Assembly: GCA_023213395.1 (NCBI GenBank)
Contig: CM041465.1
Location: 15,810,001-15,874,000 of the forward strand
Length of the DNA stretch: 64,000 nt
Direction of reading: 5' to 3'
Origin: Cycas panzhihuaensis
Taxonomy: Eukaryota; Cycadophyta
Each line of letters opens with the position of its first letter. The first letter of the stretch is position 1. Below, one piece after another: positions 49,400 through 62,238 of this stretch. The notes beneath the pieces are model-generated. The model did no database searches, was not told the origin of the DNA, and was given only the letters and a program-made list of their open reading frames with translations. The position numbers were made by a program, and so were the translations under genes.

Positions 49400-50196
49400 T
49401 TCATCAGAGGCTTTTTCTACTATGGAAGAAGTAGCTTCAGGTGACTTTCCTTTATCAACCTTAACTCGACACTATCTCTTCATATGGTTAGCCTTTCTAC
49501 ATCTCCAATATACCAAGGGGCCTCTACCTAGAGATTTGGATTTTCCTCTAGATTTTAGTCATCTATTCATAGGCCTTTATTGGTTGTGATCCAATATTTA
49601 ACCTCTCACCGTTAATGCTTCTTTTAAATAATCCTCAAAAGATTTTTATGTCTCTTTTTATAGTAGAATAGCAATAACATCATCAAATTTTAGGGTGGGA
49701 GTAGTTGTGATGCTAATTATCATCACAAGATTATCCTAGGAATTAGGAAGCAAACATAATAGGGTAATACACTTGTCTTCTTCAGACATTGTTATCCTAA
49801 CTGAAACAAGCTGGCTTACCATGGTGTTAAATACACTCAGATGGTTTGTAATTACATCTCCATCACTCATCCTAAGTGAATATAACTTTTTCCAAAGAAA
49901 CAACCTATTAACCAAGGAATTAGTCTAATATAAAGCCTCTATCTTTCTCCATAGATATATAGTCGTAGATTCTATGGCAACATTTAACAACATCGTGTCT
50001 GAAAGGCATAACTTTATCGAACTGATTGCCTTTCAATCAAGCTTTTCTTAGTCTTCATCACCCATAATCATAGGCTTTATTCCTACTACAGTGATCTCTA
50101 ATCCTTCTCGATGAGGATATATTCCATATTTAACTTCCACAACTTAAAGTTCTGGCCATTGAACTTTTTAATCTTTATCTTTGTAGTGCTTGCCAT
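49400..50196 (-). pseudogene. Copia C gag
   Basis: From the ATG at 50196-50194: MASTTKIKIKKFNGQNFKLW, then KLNMEYILIEKD, the typical N-terminus of plant Copia gag. Later blocks in shifted frames include HLSVFNTMVSQL, LCSLPNSWDNLVM and FDDVIAILLQKE. A zinc knuckle lies near 49500 (Y-WR-C-RKAN-H-MKR), its first Cys changed to Tyr. Several stops. Confidence 0.82.
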
Positions 50197-50268
50197 GATC
50201 TTTACACTTAAGTTCACTAAACAAGGCTTCCACTTACCAAGTGGCTTCCTACAGAACTAAAACCCTTA

Positions 50269-50280
50269 GCTATAATACCA
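50269..50280 (-). other. Primer-binding site of Copia C
   Basis: The plus strand 'gctataatacca' complements TGGTATTATAGC, a mutated TGGTATCAGAGC, two bases from the 5' LTR. Confidence 0.85.
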
Positions 50281-50282
50281 AA

Positions 50283-50783
50283 TGAAGAGAAAACATAATT
50301 GTAGAAGTAATATGATAATAAAACTTTAAACCATACAAAGAATATATAGCATAAACAAGCCAAGCACTCAATAAAGAACACCAGGAGATTCAGGTCTAAG
50401 TATAGACCTTTTATTAATCTAAGAAATAACTAAAGAATTATAAAGATGAATAAACCCCAACACTTCTCATCGACTCATCAAAGACTCATCTACTGCCATG
50501 TTACATGTATCGTTACATAAGAATATATAAACACAACATTACAAGATACTGCCTTACAATTTTACAATATAATAGGCATAAACCATGGCTTGATAATGAC
50601 CCCCATAAGACACCCAAAAATTTTTCTCGAGGGATCCTACCTCTGAACCCCCCCTTGGGGTGTTTCTAGCCTCCCATATCCCCTAGTCAGTGGCCCTACA
50701 ATAGGCTCTCGGACCCCATAAAAGGGCTGAAGTGTAACACCTATATCCATGTAACACTTGCAAAGTGTTCAACATATCTAATA
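50283..50783 (-). repeat. 5' LTR of Copia C
   Basis: 501 bp, plus-strand reading TGAAGAGAAAAC ... ATATCTAATA (the end CA changed to TA). It pairs with 45758-46174. It keeps the internal block at about 50655-50717 that the other LTR has lost. Confidence 0.9.
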
Positions 50784-50820
50784 GAGGGGATAAGATGAGA
50801 GCCAATATAAGGGCTCGTTT

Positions 50821-51720
50821 GAGCTCCTAGAAGGCCTCTTAGGCCCTAGGGAACCAAACAAAAGAGGTCCCCTTCTTGAGTAGGTTGGTTAAACATTTGG
50901 CATTTATGGTAAGGTCTACTAAGAAATGCCTCAAGAAACCTAATCTCCCTAAGAATGTCTTGATTTAGCATTGTATTCTTTTGGGAGGCATCTTGACTAT
51001 TGATTTAACCTTATCAAGGTTAATTTAGGTTCCTTATTTGGTAATAAGGAACCCTAAGAGTTTACTAGCCATTATTGTGAAGATGTACTTAAGTAGATTT
51101 AGGTTGATATGATATTTGCGACACCTTGTAAAAATGGCCCTATGGTTTGTAGGATGATTGATCCTTTTTTGGGAAAGGCCCATCATATCATTCATGAAGA
51201 TCTCAAGAATCTTGTTAATAAGGTCATGAAATATAAATTGCATAACCCTTTGGTAGATAACGTGGGTACTCTTCAAACCAAAGGACATGGCTTTATAAGC
51301 AAATGTTCCCCAAGGAGTAGTAAAGGCTATTTTGTGGTGATCCTAAGGAGACATCTAGATTTAGTTATAATTAGAGAAGCCATCCATTAAGAATATAACC
51401 TCAAAACTAGTGGTACAATCAATGATTTAATTGATCAAAGGAAGAAGAAAGTTGTCTTGAGGACATGCATTGTTAATATCTCTGAAGTCAACATAAATTC
51501 TAATGGTCATGTTCTTCTTAGTAATGGGTACAATATTGGAGACCCATCTGGGGTAGCTAATGGAAGTGATAAGGCTTCTATCTAGTAGCTTTTCAACTAC
51601 CATTTTGACTACAATTGATAATTTTAGATGTAAGGGGTATTATTTTTTCCTCATAAGGCAAGCACCTAGGATACTGGTAAAGTTATGAATAATGATATTA
51701 GGGTCTATACCCTTCATATC
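50821..51720 (-). pseudogene. Gypsy reverse transcriptase (family X, -; right part)
   Basis: Minus strand from about 51700: IYVDFRDINNACPQDNFLLPL (about 51500), FLMDGFSNYN, HHKIAFTTPWGTFAYKAMSF, then an 84-residue open stretch (51288-51034) with MSFGLKSTHVIYQRVMQFIF. The catalytic box is FMNDMM where the family has Y(L/V)DDM. TFLGRLGFLRHFLVDL and ELKRALILALI continue down to the Copia C target site. It parallels 36700-37400 on the other strand, so the two Gypsy X copies are of one family. Confidence 0.88.
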
Positions 51721-53960
51721 TAAATAGTCCCATGTGAAGATGTCACGAAACTCTTGAAATAATTTGGTATATTCATTTATTTCTTAAGAAGATTATTCTG
51801 GTCTGACCTTGATGACCTTATCAAGGGTGAGGATGATGTCCTTGGTTGCCCTTATATATATGGCATTCCGTTCCTTACAGTGGAAGGGGGCTTGGTCAAT
51901 AAGTACATGAGCAGGATTTGTTGGTCAGTTGTGCTTGGCTAGGGATGATCTAATAGCTAATTCCAAAAATAAAACTTGTAGTGTCTGAAAGATAAATTGG
52001 GTGTAGCCACTACTAGGTGTTCCAATTAGGCCTTACCATTCTCAAAGTAATCTATCCCATGGCTAGTCTTACTGAGAGGAGGTTAAGAAGTAAGTAAGGG
52101 AGTAATAAGCTCATAAGGATCAACTAGCTAGTCATAATAATTGAGGGATCTAAAGAGTTAAAGTACACCCTCCTATGATATTATATCCCTACTCAAGTGG
52201 GAAAGCACTGGCTAGGGTTGAGATCATAAATGATGGACTTGTAATGAGAAAAAAGGGACTTAACATTCTCATTATCTTTAGAGGACGATGAGGATTAAGG
52301 GACTCCTAGAGTATAATGCTCATAGGTGGGTTAGGGGTCTATGTACTTTAGTAGGTTGATAGTACATAGGTACTAGAATGAAGTAGAAGAAGGCCCAACT
52401 ATGTTGGTTGGGTAATGATCATCTGACCCCATAAGGGTCTTATATTGGAACATGGGACATACTAAATGATGAAGGGTGAGCCTCCTTTACATGTTAAGTA
52501 GGGAGATTTGATGAGGTAATTCTTCATAGTCATCATTGGAATTGTAGTCACTTAAGACAACTAAATACCATAGCTCCCAATGCCGATGGGGGTGAAATAA
52601 ACTAAATTTGGTCACAAGGGAGATATATCCTCCTCTTCTTGGGGGTTTTCAATATCCAAGGAACTAGTGATTGATGGGTGGGATGGGTCCTAAACCTCAT
52701 TAGCTATCCTAAAGATTACATGGCATGGTTGATGGGATAATTAGATAAGAGGGGGCTCTCAAGTGATAACCTTTATTTACCCTCTATGAGAAGACTTATG
52801 TTGTCCCCACCTAGAAGAGTAAATAGCTCCCATTTGGCCAAGCCATAGGTGACCCAATAAGAGGTTGTAATCCATATCAATGTTGAGGAACTCAATTTTA
52901 GTTTATACCATTTTGTCTTTTAGGGTGAGTGGGAGTGTTACCATTCCTAGGGGTATCTTCTTACTACCATCATAACCTTGGAACCTCTATGGAACTAGCT
53001 TGAGAGCTCTTATACCTAGATCCTCTACCATGCATATGGGCATGGCATTCACTAAAGAGTCATTGTCTACAATAGTCCTCCTAAATATAAACTTAGGAGT
53101 GTCGATAGTGATGGTGAAGGGGTAGTGCCAATGGAACTCCTTCTCGCTAGCAGAAGGAAGGTCCCTTAGATTGAAAGAAATAATGGGTGACCCATAAGAG
53201 GTCATGCCTACATAATGGATGGGGGAATCCTTTTGGCTAAGGGCCTCTAGGAGAAGAGCTCATTACTGAGGGCAACTCTATAGGACATCCATCATAGACA
53301 TACCCATAGACATGATGTGAAGCTCTTTAATAATGGAGAAGGCCTTCCTTTTTCTAGTGGGTTAAGGAAGTACTATTTAAAAATCATAATGCCTAGGATG
53401 GGTGGGTATGCTCTTTGAGACCACATGAGTCTCTATAGGTTAGTTGTCTATAGGATGGTTTTGTTATGAAGTGGAGGCTTCACCAGTCTCCTTTGTGGCT
53501 TGAGAACATGTGAAGGGCACACCTAAGTTGTCTCAAGTATTTGGATCACTCTCTTCCCTTTGTTATTAGGTTGAGAGGATGAAGAGCATTGGGATCTCAG
53601 ACTCAATAGAGGGGATGGATCCCTTGGGCCCTTCTCTTTTGCTTAGTCAGAGAAAGGGATAAATGATTACCTCTTATTTCTTGCTATCTTATTTTGGGTA
53701 GGTTGATTTTGTTTACCATGGTTTACAAAAGGGTCTTGGTAAACGAGTTGCTTTAGGTTGGGCTTAGAAGCCCTTTGAGAGGAGGAATCATGGCATGGTA
53801 CAATTTTAGGGTGTTTTGACCAACATTGTAAATCACTTCCCATACACTAAATGACACTTCTTTTTTCAGAGGGGTTCTTTCCTTCCTCCCTTAAGAAGTT
53901 TGGGTGCTCCCACCTTTAGATGGCAAAGTTTGGGAAGTTTGGTGCATGGGTTGGTGTAGT
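51721..53960 (-). pseudogene. Gypsy X (-) protease and spacer
   Basis: The protease is seen at 53205-52987: ISFNLRDLPSASEKEFHWHY, FIFRRTIVDNDSLVNAMPIC, then MVEDLGI. The active site reads VDNDS where the family has (I)VDGGS. RT-proximal spacer sequence with many stops fills 51721-52980, and degraded gag-protease linker fills 53210-53960. Confidence 0.75.
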
Positions 53961-56000
53961 TTTGAAGAAGTTTGAGTTGGTTGGAGCTTCAAATCCCTAA
54001 CCATACATTCAAATAAATGTATAAAAAAGATAAAGGGGTCCAAGGTCTTATCATTCATACTAGTAGGAGGCCTTAGAGGCTACTACAGATCCTTTTGGTC
54101 ACATGGCTGAGGAGTTGCCTCATGGTATTATGATTACCTAGGGAGTTTCTTAAGGCTTGCTTAGATCTAAATAGCCTAGAGTGCCAAGCATTTAGCTATG
54201 GTAGAATCACACATCATCACTCCTATCTTGATGACTTCCATGTGTACCTTGGGGAATAAGGCATTAACAAAGCTATCCCTCTTTAATTATTTAGGAAACA
54301 TTGCCTTGGTAGAATGTAGGAGGTCATGGAATAGCTTCAAAGTGACAGTTGAGCTCCTCATGGCCTTATTTAAGTAATAAAAACGTTTTGACCCCACTTT
54401 CGAAGGGCTTAGCCACATCAAAGTAGTTGATAAATTCATTAACTAGCCATTAGAAGGTAAAAATGGAGTGGACAAAGAGATGGTTGAACTATTTAAGGGC
54501 ATCTCCCTACAAGGATCTTAGGAATAACTTTATAAGTATATGATCATAAGCCCAATAATTAATACATGCCATGGTAAAACCCCTGACATGTTTGGTTGGG
54601 TCATGTAAGGAAGTACCATCAAATTTAGGTACTTAAGGGGGATGAGGTGGTAGGTTGGTTCTAAGGCCTTGATAAATAGTAGGATTGAGTAATAGTCAAC
54701 AAAGGGGAAAATCCTTAGTTAAGCTAGTGGATCAACCCAATAATATAGAGGAGGTGGGTATGGGTACCTACTTCTGACATGAGGGAGATAAGGGGTAGAA
54801 CCATAGAGAGGATGAGAGGATCCTCCTAATTGATGAGGAGGAGCCATTCCTATATGGGAATGCATTATATAAGAAGGCAGATGAGGAGGTCTCAACCCAC
54901 CTTGAGGGTGTATTGGATGGGTAGAAAAAAGGTGCAAATATGTCCCTACACGGGTAGACAAATGGGATGGTGGAATATGAGGGGGAACAGGTCCCCCTTG
55001 TAGAGCAACTATCCATGATATAGAATATGATGTGAGAGATGTAGAATAGGGGATAGGGTTTTTCCCATAAGGTCCCCTAATAGGAGGAATAACCTAATAG
55101 GGATGGAGTAGGTCTACCCCATAAGTAGGAAGAGGGTTTGATCCCCCATTCCCCCAAGGTTGTGATGTATACCCCAAGGGAACATAAAGTGAAGTGTCCA
55201 TGAGCTATGATCAAGGATGAATAGGAGAAAAGCCTCCATGTCCTAGATCATAGGGATGTGGAGGCATAGTAGGTAGAATCAAAGGGATATGCGTCATGAT
55301 TGACTATGGTATGGTTGTTTGTAAAGAGGGTACACTTGACGCTATTTAGGAGATTTACATGCTGTGAGGCATCCCTTAGGTTAAGGGAGCACTCATCAAT
55401 ATAGGAGCCATAAGAGTGGGCTCTGAAAGTGAGGAAGATGGTGGTTGTGATGACGTTAAGGGGATGGTAGTAGAAGAGGAGTGTATCATACTGTAAAGGA
55501 AATTCTCCAACCACTTAGGAGGTATTCGAACACTTTGTAGCCTTAAAGCATTACCTTAATACATCTGCCACATCTCTAACAGGAGTACAAGCTTGATCAT
55601 AGGAGGTGGAAGGTTCCCCATATTGACCAAAGCCTACAAGATGATTTATGGGAGCCCTCTCACCAGAGTGAGAGGGGTTCGTGGGATAAGATCCCCCTAA
55701 TGCATTATAGGAAAGGGGTGGAGGTGTGGATGGAATTTTAGTTACTTATCCAAATAATATAATGGATCATCCATGGGTAGGATCCTGATGGTGATAGGAA
55801 ACCCTGAGTTAAGACTAATTAGGGGCATAAGAATGGTATACCTAATTAGATGGGTGCCCCTCCATTGGTGACCTTGGGTCAAATGTAGTAATGGGGGAGT
55901 AAGAGGGCTTTACTTTCGAAGGGGGAAGGCTGTGTAGGCAACGAGAGAAGCATCATATTTAAGTATCAACTAAGGAATGTTAGAAGTAGGAGGATTAAAC
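53961..56000 (-). pseudogene. Gypsy X (-) gag with Pro-rich N-terminus
   Basis: The capsid core at about 54660-54000 reads VPKFDGTSLHDPTKHVRGF, TMACINYWAYDHILIKLFL, GDALK*FNHL, homologous to 33510-33660 on the plus strand. Upstream, 55020-54719 encodes a Pro/Tyr/His-rich stretch (HPQGGLRPPHLPSYIMHSH, PHVRSRYPYPPPLYY). This low-complexity N-terminal gag extension continues less clearly to about 56000. Confidence 0.75.
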
Positions 56001-58330
56001 TAAAAGGAGAGTTTTAAAATGATGCAACACTCTAACAAGACCTTACATGGAAGAAATGGGATAACATAAAGAAACCAAAGGAACCCTAAGGTATCCCTAC
56101 TAGCGAGTCCCTAATATGGCTGATAGTGAAGCATGCTTATCGAGGGTAATGAGAGACAACCATACACCCATGAGTGATAGGCCTAGGGTGAGGGGCCCTA
56201 AAGAGGTGTGGTGAAGTTCACATTTGGCCATGAAAGGTATATGTGCACCACTTAGACACAGATTTAGGACTTACGTGGTAAATGTTCTATTCTTCACATA
56301 TAAGATGTTGAGACTTATGGTAGGTAGGTCTTTGAGGTATAGGTGACTTGGCTTCCTTAGGTAACCAGGTTACCTCAGAAAGGCTTTTCTTATCCTCTTA
56401 TGGTAGATGTTTGAGAAGATCTCCTTATAAGGAGAGGGTGTGGTAGAGAAGATAGATAAAGGAAGTAGTCAGGTTTGGGATTGTTCTTTTTCCTTGTTTT
56501 GAGTTAGGATGTAGTTATGTATTTTACTTAAGGTTCCTTCTTATTGCAAGTTGTTTATATACCTATCACAAAAGAAAAAGAAATAACTAAGTAGAAGAAG
56601 GTAAAGTGTAAGAGGTATCGAGCATTGCTCTCTTTACCCTCTCTTTTATCTTTTTCCTTATTGTAATCTTTTCAAAGTAAATTAAGGAGATGAAACCTAC
56701 ATAAGGCAAAAAGAGAATAAAAAGGAGATGAAGAACATACTTGCAATGAAGGTAGTCAATAAGAGTCATTTTCCTTAACATCACCTGAAGACCTCTCCTC
56801 TACCATGATGTTATGAGGTGAGGGGTTCCACTTGCCTGCCCTAAATCAAACTAGCAAAATAATAGAAATGATGAGAATGATAATACTAAGAAATGAATGA
56901 AATGATAAGGGTGCTTAGCTTGGAAGATGTAATATGATGCTAGGTCTTTTTGAACACCTTGGAAAACTTAGTCTCTACCCTACATGAAAGTTAGGAAGTC
57001 TCCAAAAACTAATGATACTTGTAATATAGTTCATAATACTATCTTCTATAAACTACTAAGGGAATGCATGCACGACATACAAGCACGAGCATTCACCATG
57101 AAGAGATAAAATGCAAAGAAGCATGAAACATAGGAAATAGGGATGAGGGGTACCTTGTGATAGCACTAGCCTCCCCAATATAAGTGGTTTCCTTGGTTGA
57201 GCTAAGAGAAACCCTCCAAAATCCCTAGAACTTGGCAAATAATCAATGAAAGAAAGATGAAAGTATAGTTACAAGTTTTGATGTTATCATTCAAAAGGAA
57301 AATGAGGATCATCCAAGTAGTTATTAGTGTAATATTATTATAACATATGGAAACATGGCCTAAAATGGAGTAGAAAGAGTGTGTACAAGGAATACCCAAT
57401 ACCATGCATCAAGGAAAGGGATTGCCCAAGAGTAAGGGATGAGTTAGATCCAATAGTTGCGCAAGTGAACCTCATCAAAACTCCTTGAGATTACCACTGG
57501 CCTCTTTTTAAGTCCTCTTTCAATGAAGTAGTAGTAATTCCTTGGTGCTCCAAGCTAAATCAAGTAGATATCATCAGTCCTTGAGAGAGTAGAGCCAAGA
57601 ATGAGAGCATTCTAGGGCATTGAATCCTAAGAATGAGAAAATAGAGCCAAGTTAGTAAGAATTTGAATCAAGAATGAGGATCTCCACCAAGTTCAACTAA
57701 GAATGATAGTGTGAACCAAGCTCAACCAAGAATGAGAATGTTTGAAATCTAAACCAAGTTAGTGGAAAGTGAACATAGCTAATGAAAAGAATTAAACCCA
57801 TCCCTCTTAAAAATAAGGGATTTTATAGAAGAACTAAAGGTGTTAGGGTGGTTGTTTCATGTGAGAAATCATCACCAAGAAACCATAGAGTTGCCATGGT
57901 TTCATTCAAACAAATCCACTCTAAATTTAAAAAAAATAATAGTTTGGTGATTGGAGAGGCCTCCTTGGACCATTATGCACTGACTTGGGCCTGCCATAGC
58001 CTACTAAGTCTGACAGGGAGGAATAATTATGTAATTTTAATATTGCTAGATGTGGCTAACTATTGTAATAGTTGTATAATAAAGTTATCTACAGTACCAC
58101 AAACTTATCCATGGTATTATAAAATACTCTGTGGTACCACTATTGTCAATAACAATCAATATAATATTACAACATCTCATCAAAAACTAATTTCAAAGCC
58201 ACATTTCATCACTCCTAGCCCCTACAGACTAATCTTAAGGTCACCAAATGATATAACAAATGTAGCGAAAATAGAAAACGAAGCAGAACAAGCAGCCATG
58301 GGTCAAAATACTAACAAAATCAGAGTTACA
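56001..58330. other. Leader/LTR-type region of Gypsy X (-), no gene recognised
   Basis: This lies upstream of the minus-strand gag. At 57590-57770 a degenerate unit 'aagaatgaga' recurs about seven times. A plus-strand frame of 188 codons (57782-58348) is the longest non-transposon frame in the window, but it matches nothing I know and its composition is that of random AT-rich DNA. LTR boundaries are not resolvable by eye. Confidence 0.4.
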
Positions 58331-58620
58331 AGGATAACAAAGAGGTGACCTTGTTGATTGTTAAGCCATGATGGGGGTCTTTAGGGCCATTGGACTAAAG
58401 TCTTGATTATCATCAGTGTAAAGGAGGAGACAGGTAAACCAAGCAAGCATTAAACATGCATCAAATCATCATCTTAGACTTAATAATATATCTCTAAAGC
58501 TATAAGTGAAGGGAGAGATACATACCTTTACTTACCTATGCACTCTTTTCTTTTAATCCATTCCTGGTAGCTGAGAAACATATGCATGTACCTTAAAGTT
58601 ACTCTAACTAAAAAAAGACA
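58331..58620. repeat. LTR-like segment matching the window start
   Basis: It contains 'ccattggactaaagtcttga' and later 'aatccattcctgg', which resemble 300-500 of the window in the same order. See the entry at 1-520. Confidence 0.35.
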
Positions 58621-59850
58621 TATTAGGTTTGGTAGTAGTTAGATAAATAAGACTACCAATAGGCTACCTGTATAAGGTTTCATTTACCTCTTATCCATCT
58701 TCATTTGTAATTAATATACATCCTATTTCCATTAAAGTGGTAGTAGTATTATAATCTTCTATCTTGAGCTTTTTGAAATTATTGTTTGCATATTTTGATT
58801 AAGAAATTAAGATAGAGTTTGCCTTTTACTTTGCTTTAATTTTGAGATAATAATATAATGCACCCATGCCTATCATTTCAAAGATATTTTTCATTTGAAT
58901 CTTTATCCAACTAATTGTGTCTTGATTATTCCTAATGATTATCATGTCATCTATATAAACCATAATTTTGGTGATCAGATCATTTATTTTTTTGATATGA
59001 AGACTTGGATCTAATTTTCACTTGATAAAACTTTTTTGTTTAATATGTAAGTCTAACTTTACATTCCATGCTCATAGTGCTTGCTTGAGTCTATGCAATG
59101 CCCCTTTTAACTTGTAAATAAGATACTCTTCATCTCTTTTTATATATCTAAGAGGTTATTCTATATACACTTCTTCATTTAGATCCCCATTAATAAAAGC
59201 ACTTTTCACATCTAGTTGTATATTATCCCATCTAAAATGAGTTGCTATGGTGATGGCTATCCTAACAATTATCAATTTTTCCATTGAAGAAAAGGTTTCT
59301 TCATAATAGATACTAGCAGTTTGACTATATCCTTTTACAACTAGTCTAGCATTATATTTTTCAATGCTTCCATTAGACTTTTCTTTATTTTTTTACACTA
59401 ATTTACATTCAACAATGTGATTACTTATAGGTGGTGATATTTGTTCCCAGATCTCATTCTTTTTTATGGCATTCATTTCAATGGCCATAGCTTTTCACCA
59501 CTTTTAATCCCTACAAACTTCATTATTACTTTATGGTTCAATAGAACAAATCAATGCTTGGTATTTCTAGGATCTTATCCTCTGTTCAAAGAGATCTTCC
59601 TTTGATTATTCAATAGTTTTCAAGTACTATTTTGGTAACTTATTTCTATTTGAACTTTATCCTTCTTGTTCATTATTCCTAGTTTGCTTTGTATTTGCTA
59701 GTTGACTACTAGATTCTTGTGTTGCTTGGGCTTTACTAGAAGTGTCTTCTTTGAAATATATTCTATTTGAATCATATAATATTTCTTCTTGAATAATCTT
59801 TGTTTTTAGGGCTATTAAAACATGAGATTCAAAGATTATTTTGAAACCTT
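58621..59850 (-). pseudogene. Copia reverse transcriptase fragment (family-A-like)
   Basis: Minus strand, right to left: SNGSIEKYNARLVVKGYSQT (about 59350), YYEETFSSMEKLIIVRIAIT, FRWDNIQLDVKSAFINGDL, NEEVYIE*PLRYIKRDEEYL, YKLKGALHRLKQA (about 59090), then MEIGCILITNEDG and LYR*PIGSLIYLTTTKPN near 58680. These blocks line up with 1140-1900 of the window. RNase H, 3' LTR and all upstream domains are missing. The left end abuts the LTR-like segment. Confidence 0.85.
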
Positions 59851-61385
59851 AATGAAAAATATGAATAAAGTATAGGGCAAATAAAATGATAAAATAATAA
59901 ATGAAATAAATAAGCATGAAGTATATAAAAAACATAATACAATAAGAATATGTAAAAATAATCACCTTCTAAATTATTTCATTAGGAATGAATACATATA
60001 GTACAATTGACCTCATACTTGACCAATGAGATGGAAGAACTCTTAAGTCCACCATTAGGGATGTTTACATGAATAGGTGTGCTTCACATACACACATCTT
60101 CATCTTACAATTAAAAAATACCTATGAGAGTTAAGGGGGATACTTAACAAGATACAAAAATCAATATTAAATATATATTTTTTAACACCCCTCCCATAGT
60201 GTTTAATATCACATCTATACATTATGTAGAAATCTACTAGAATAAATAAAGATTAAATTCATATATCACTAGTTATATCTACAAGTAACAAATGAAATCT
60301 ATTAAAATCCCTATAAAAAAAAAGTCCATCTATCGGAATACATGGGTAACCATTTGATATAATCACTAATTAAATAAGAACCTTCTTTGGATACATGGTT
60401 CAATCAAATAATCAACTTTATTTCAAGAACAAGTCTACTTGGCAAATAAGTTAAGTAGCTATATTCATAATCAAGGAAACCAATTTGTGGTTCCTTCATT
60501 CTTTTTTAAGGTAACCAATTTGTGGTTCCTTTAAAGGTAATAGTAAGAAATATACTTTTATAAAGCTTCATCTACTAAAAATCAATAATATAACTATTAG
60601 CAAGTAAATACCAAATGTAATTTTATAGCAAAGAACTCTCATAAGTATAAAAAAGGTTATTAGGAGCCTTTAATATGTAACAAATAAATAATTTTTTTAT
60701 TAATTTAAACCAAATATACTTTTTCTTTTACATCTTATAAAAATAATATTTATAACAAAAATTATAACTCTTTGAAGGAGGGTTTATCCTAGGGGTTTTG
60801 GACTAAAAAACATCTTTAATAAAATGATGATAACTTTTACCTCAAATCTCTGATTGATCCAAAACCTCTTTAATTATAAAGTAGACAAAAAATCATATAG
60901 AATAAAAATAAATTAGGTCAATTGGATACTTATAGATAAAGTTATGGCCATTTAAAGTTGAGGTTCCAAATCCACCTTTAAGATTAGTGACGAAAAATAA
61001 GCAGAAATTAAATTTATTGCAATTCTTTCTTTATAGCCCCAAAATCTGTATTTTAACCACTCAAACTTTGTAGGATGAGTTAATTTATCTTAAATTTACC
61101 ATTTCTTCTTGTAAATGTTTTTGATATATGTCTTCAAACTATTTTTCTTGCTTGTAAGATGAGTATATGATCCAGGAGGATCTACCATATGTTTACAGGA
61201 TGCGGAAAATGCTAGGCATTGGCATAACTAACAGAGATATGGCCAAATGGTATCAAAATTCTATGAAATTTTGTTTAAAGGGATAAGACACATCCCACTA
61301 GATGTGTACAAAAGGTGGGGTTCAGAAAATATCATTTGATTAGAGTTCAATCCTTGTCTTTGCATAAAAATTAATCCCACAGCTA
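59851..61385. other. AT-rich region, probably start of a Gypsy 5' LTR
   Basis: No gene. At 60480-60530 the phrase 'aaccaatttgtggttcctt' occurs twice, 37 bases apart. From about 60770 onwards sequence character changes and probably belongs to the LTR of the element with gag at 62.4 kb, but I see no TG start that I can defend. Confidence 0.4.
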
Positions 61386-61782
61386 GCAGAAAAAAATAGA
61401 AAATATATATTATAATTATATGAATAGAAACATGGCAAAATGATATTCAAATGAGCTAAAATTTTGAGGAAGCAGAGGAGACATGTGTTCCTATATGTGT
61501 ACCAAATTTGAGCTGAATTAGAGTCCGTTAAGGTCAGTTACAAGCCGCAACTTTTAAGAATTACATGAAGGCCACTTGGACAGTAGAAAAATAGCAAATA
61601 CATATTATTATTAAATGAATAAAAATGCAGTCAAATGACATCCAAATGAGCTGAAAATTTGAGGAAGCTTAGGGGACATACGTTCCTATACGTGTACCAA
61701 ATTTGAGCTAAATTTGAGTATGATAATATCTGTTACAAGCTATAACTTTTTAAGAATTGTATGAAGGCCACTTGGACAACAT
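61386..61782 (+). repeat. Tandem duplication of about 195-200 bp in the putative 5' LTR
   Basis: Two consecutive units (about 61386-61580 and 61581-61782) share 'aaatgagctaaaattttgagg', 'gttcctatatgtgtaccaaatttgagct' and 'atgaaggccacttggacag' in the same order. The segment just before (61200-61385) looks like a third, more diverged unit. Confidence 0.8.
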
Positions 61783-62224
61783 GCATTCAGGTGGTTAGTG
61801 ATTATACTTACATGATTGCCACTTGTTAAACATGCAATTCAGGTTTCTTTCTATAAATTGAGCCCTTCTATAGGTTGGAGAGGTGGTTCTTGGAGACTTG
61901 ACTTGGGAAGCATCCTTGGAGAAGCATTTGGAGTGTTGGAATCCCCCTTATGGTATAATTGTAACATTTATTCCTTGTAATTTTACCATTCTTTTTCTAG
62001 TTGATTTCTCCACCATTAAATGGAGATTTTCATGGTTTAATAAAAGTATTACTCCTCATACTTTTGGATCAATATCAAGTATAATTGATTTGGTGTAGAA
62101 TTTACCTTTCATGGGCTCATTGTTGTTTTGATGTTATTGAGCTTTCTACACTAACTCCCAGGATCTCAAGGAGGAAAGATTGATAATTGATTTCTTCACC
62201 AAACTAAGCTCTTTTGGGATCATA

Positions 62225-62238
62225 TTTTGGTATCGAGC
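62225..62238 (+). other. Primer-binding site of the right-end Gypsy
   Basis: 'ttttggtatcgagcc' resembles the tRNA-Met type site TGGTATC(A)GAGCC. It follows 'gggatca', a likely LTR end, and precedes gag by about 170 bases. Confidence 0.6.

Larger units (their letters stand above)
45758..50783 (-). mobile_element. Complete Copia element C, inserted in Gypsy X
   Basis: The minus-strand element has LTRs at 50283-50783 (5') and 45758-46174 (3'), a primer-binding site two bases inside the 5' LTR, a polypurine tract beside the 3' LTR and gag, protease, integrase, reverse transcriptase and RNase H in Copia order. It splits the Gypsy X pol. The flanks are unusual: instead of 5 bp, a 37-bp duplication (45721-45757 and 50784-50820, six mismatches) abuts both ends exactly, and the outer end of the 3' LTR lacks about 22-24 bases found in the 5' LTR. 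Confidence 0.9.
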
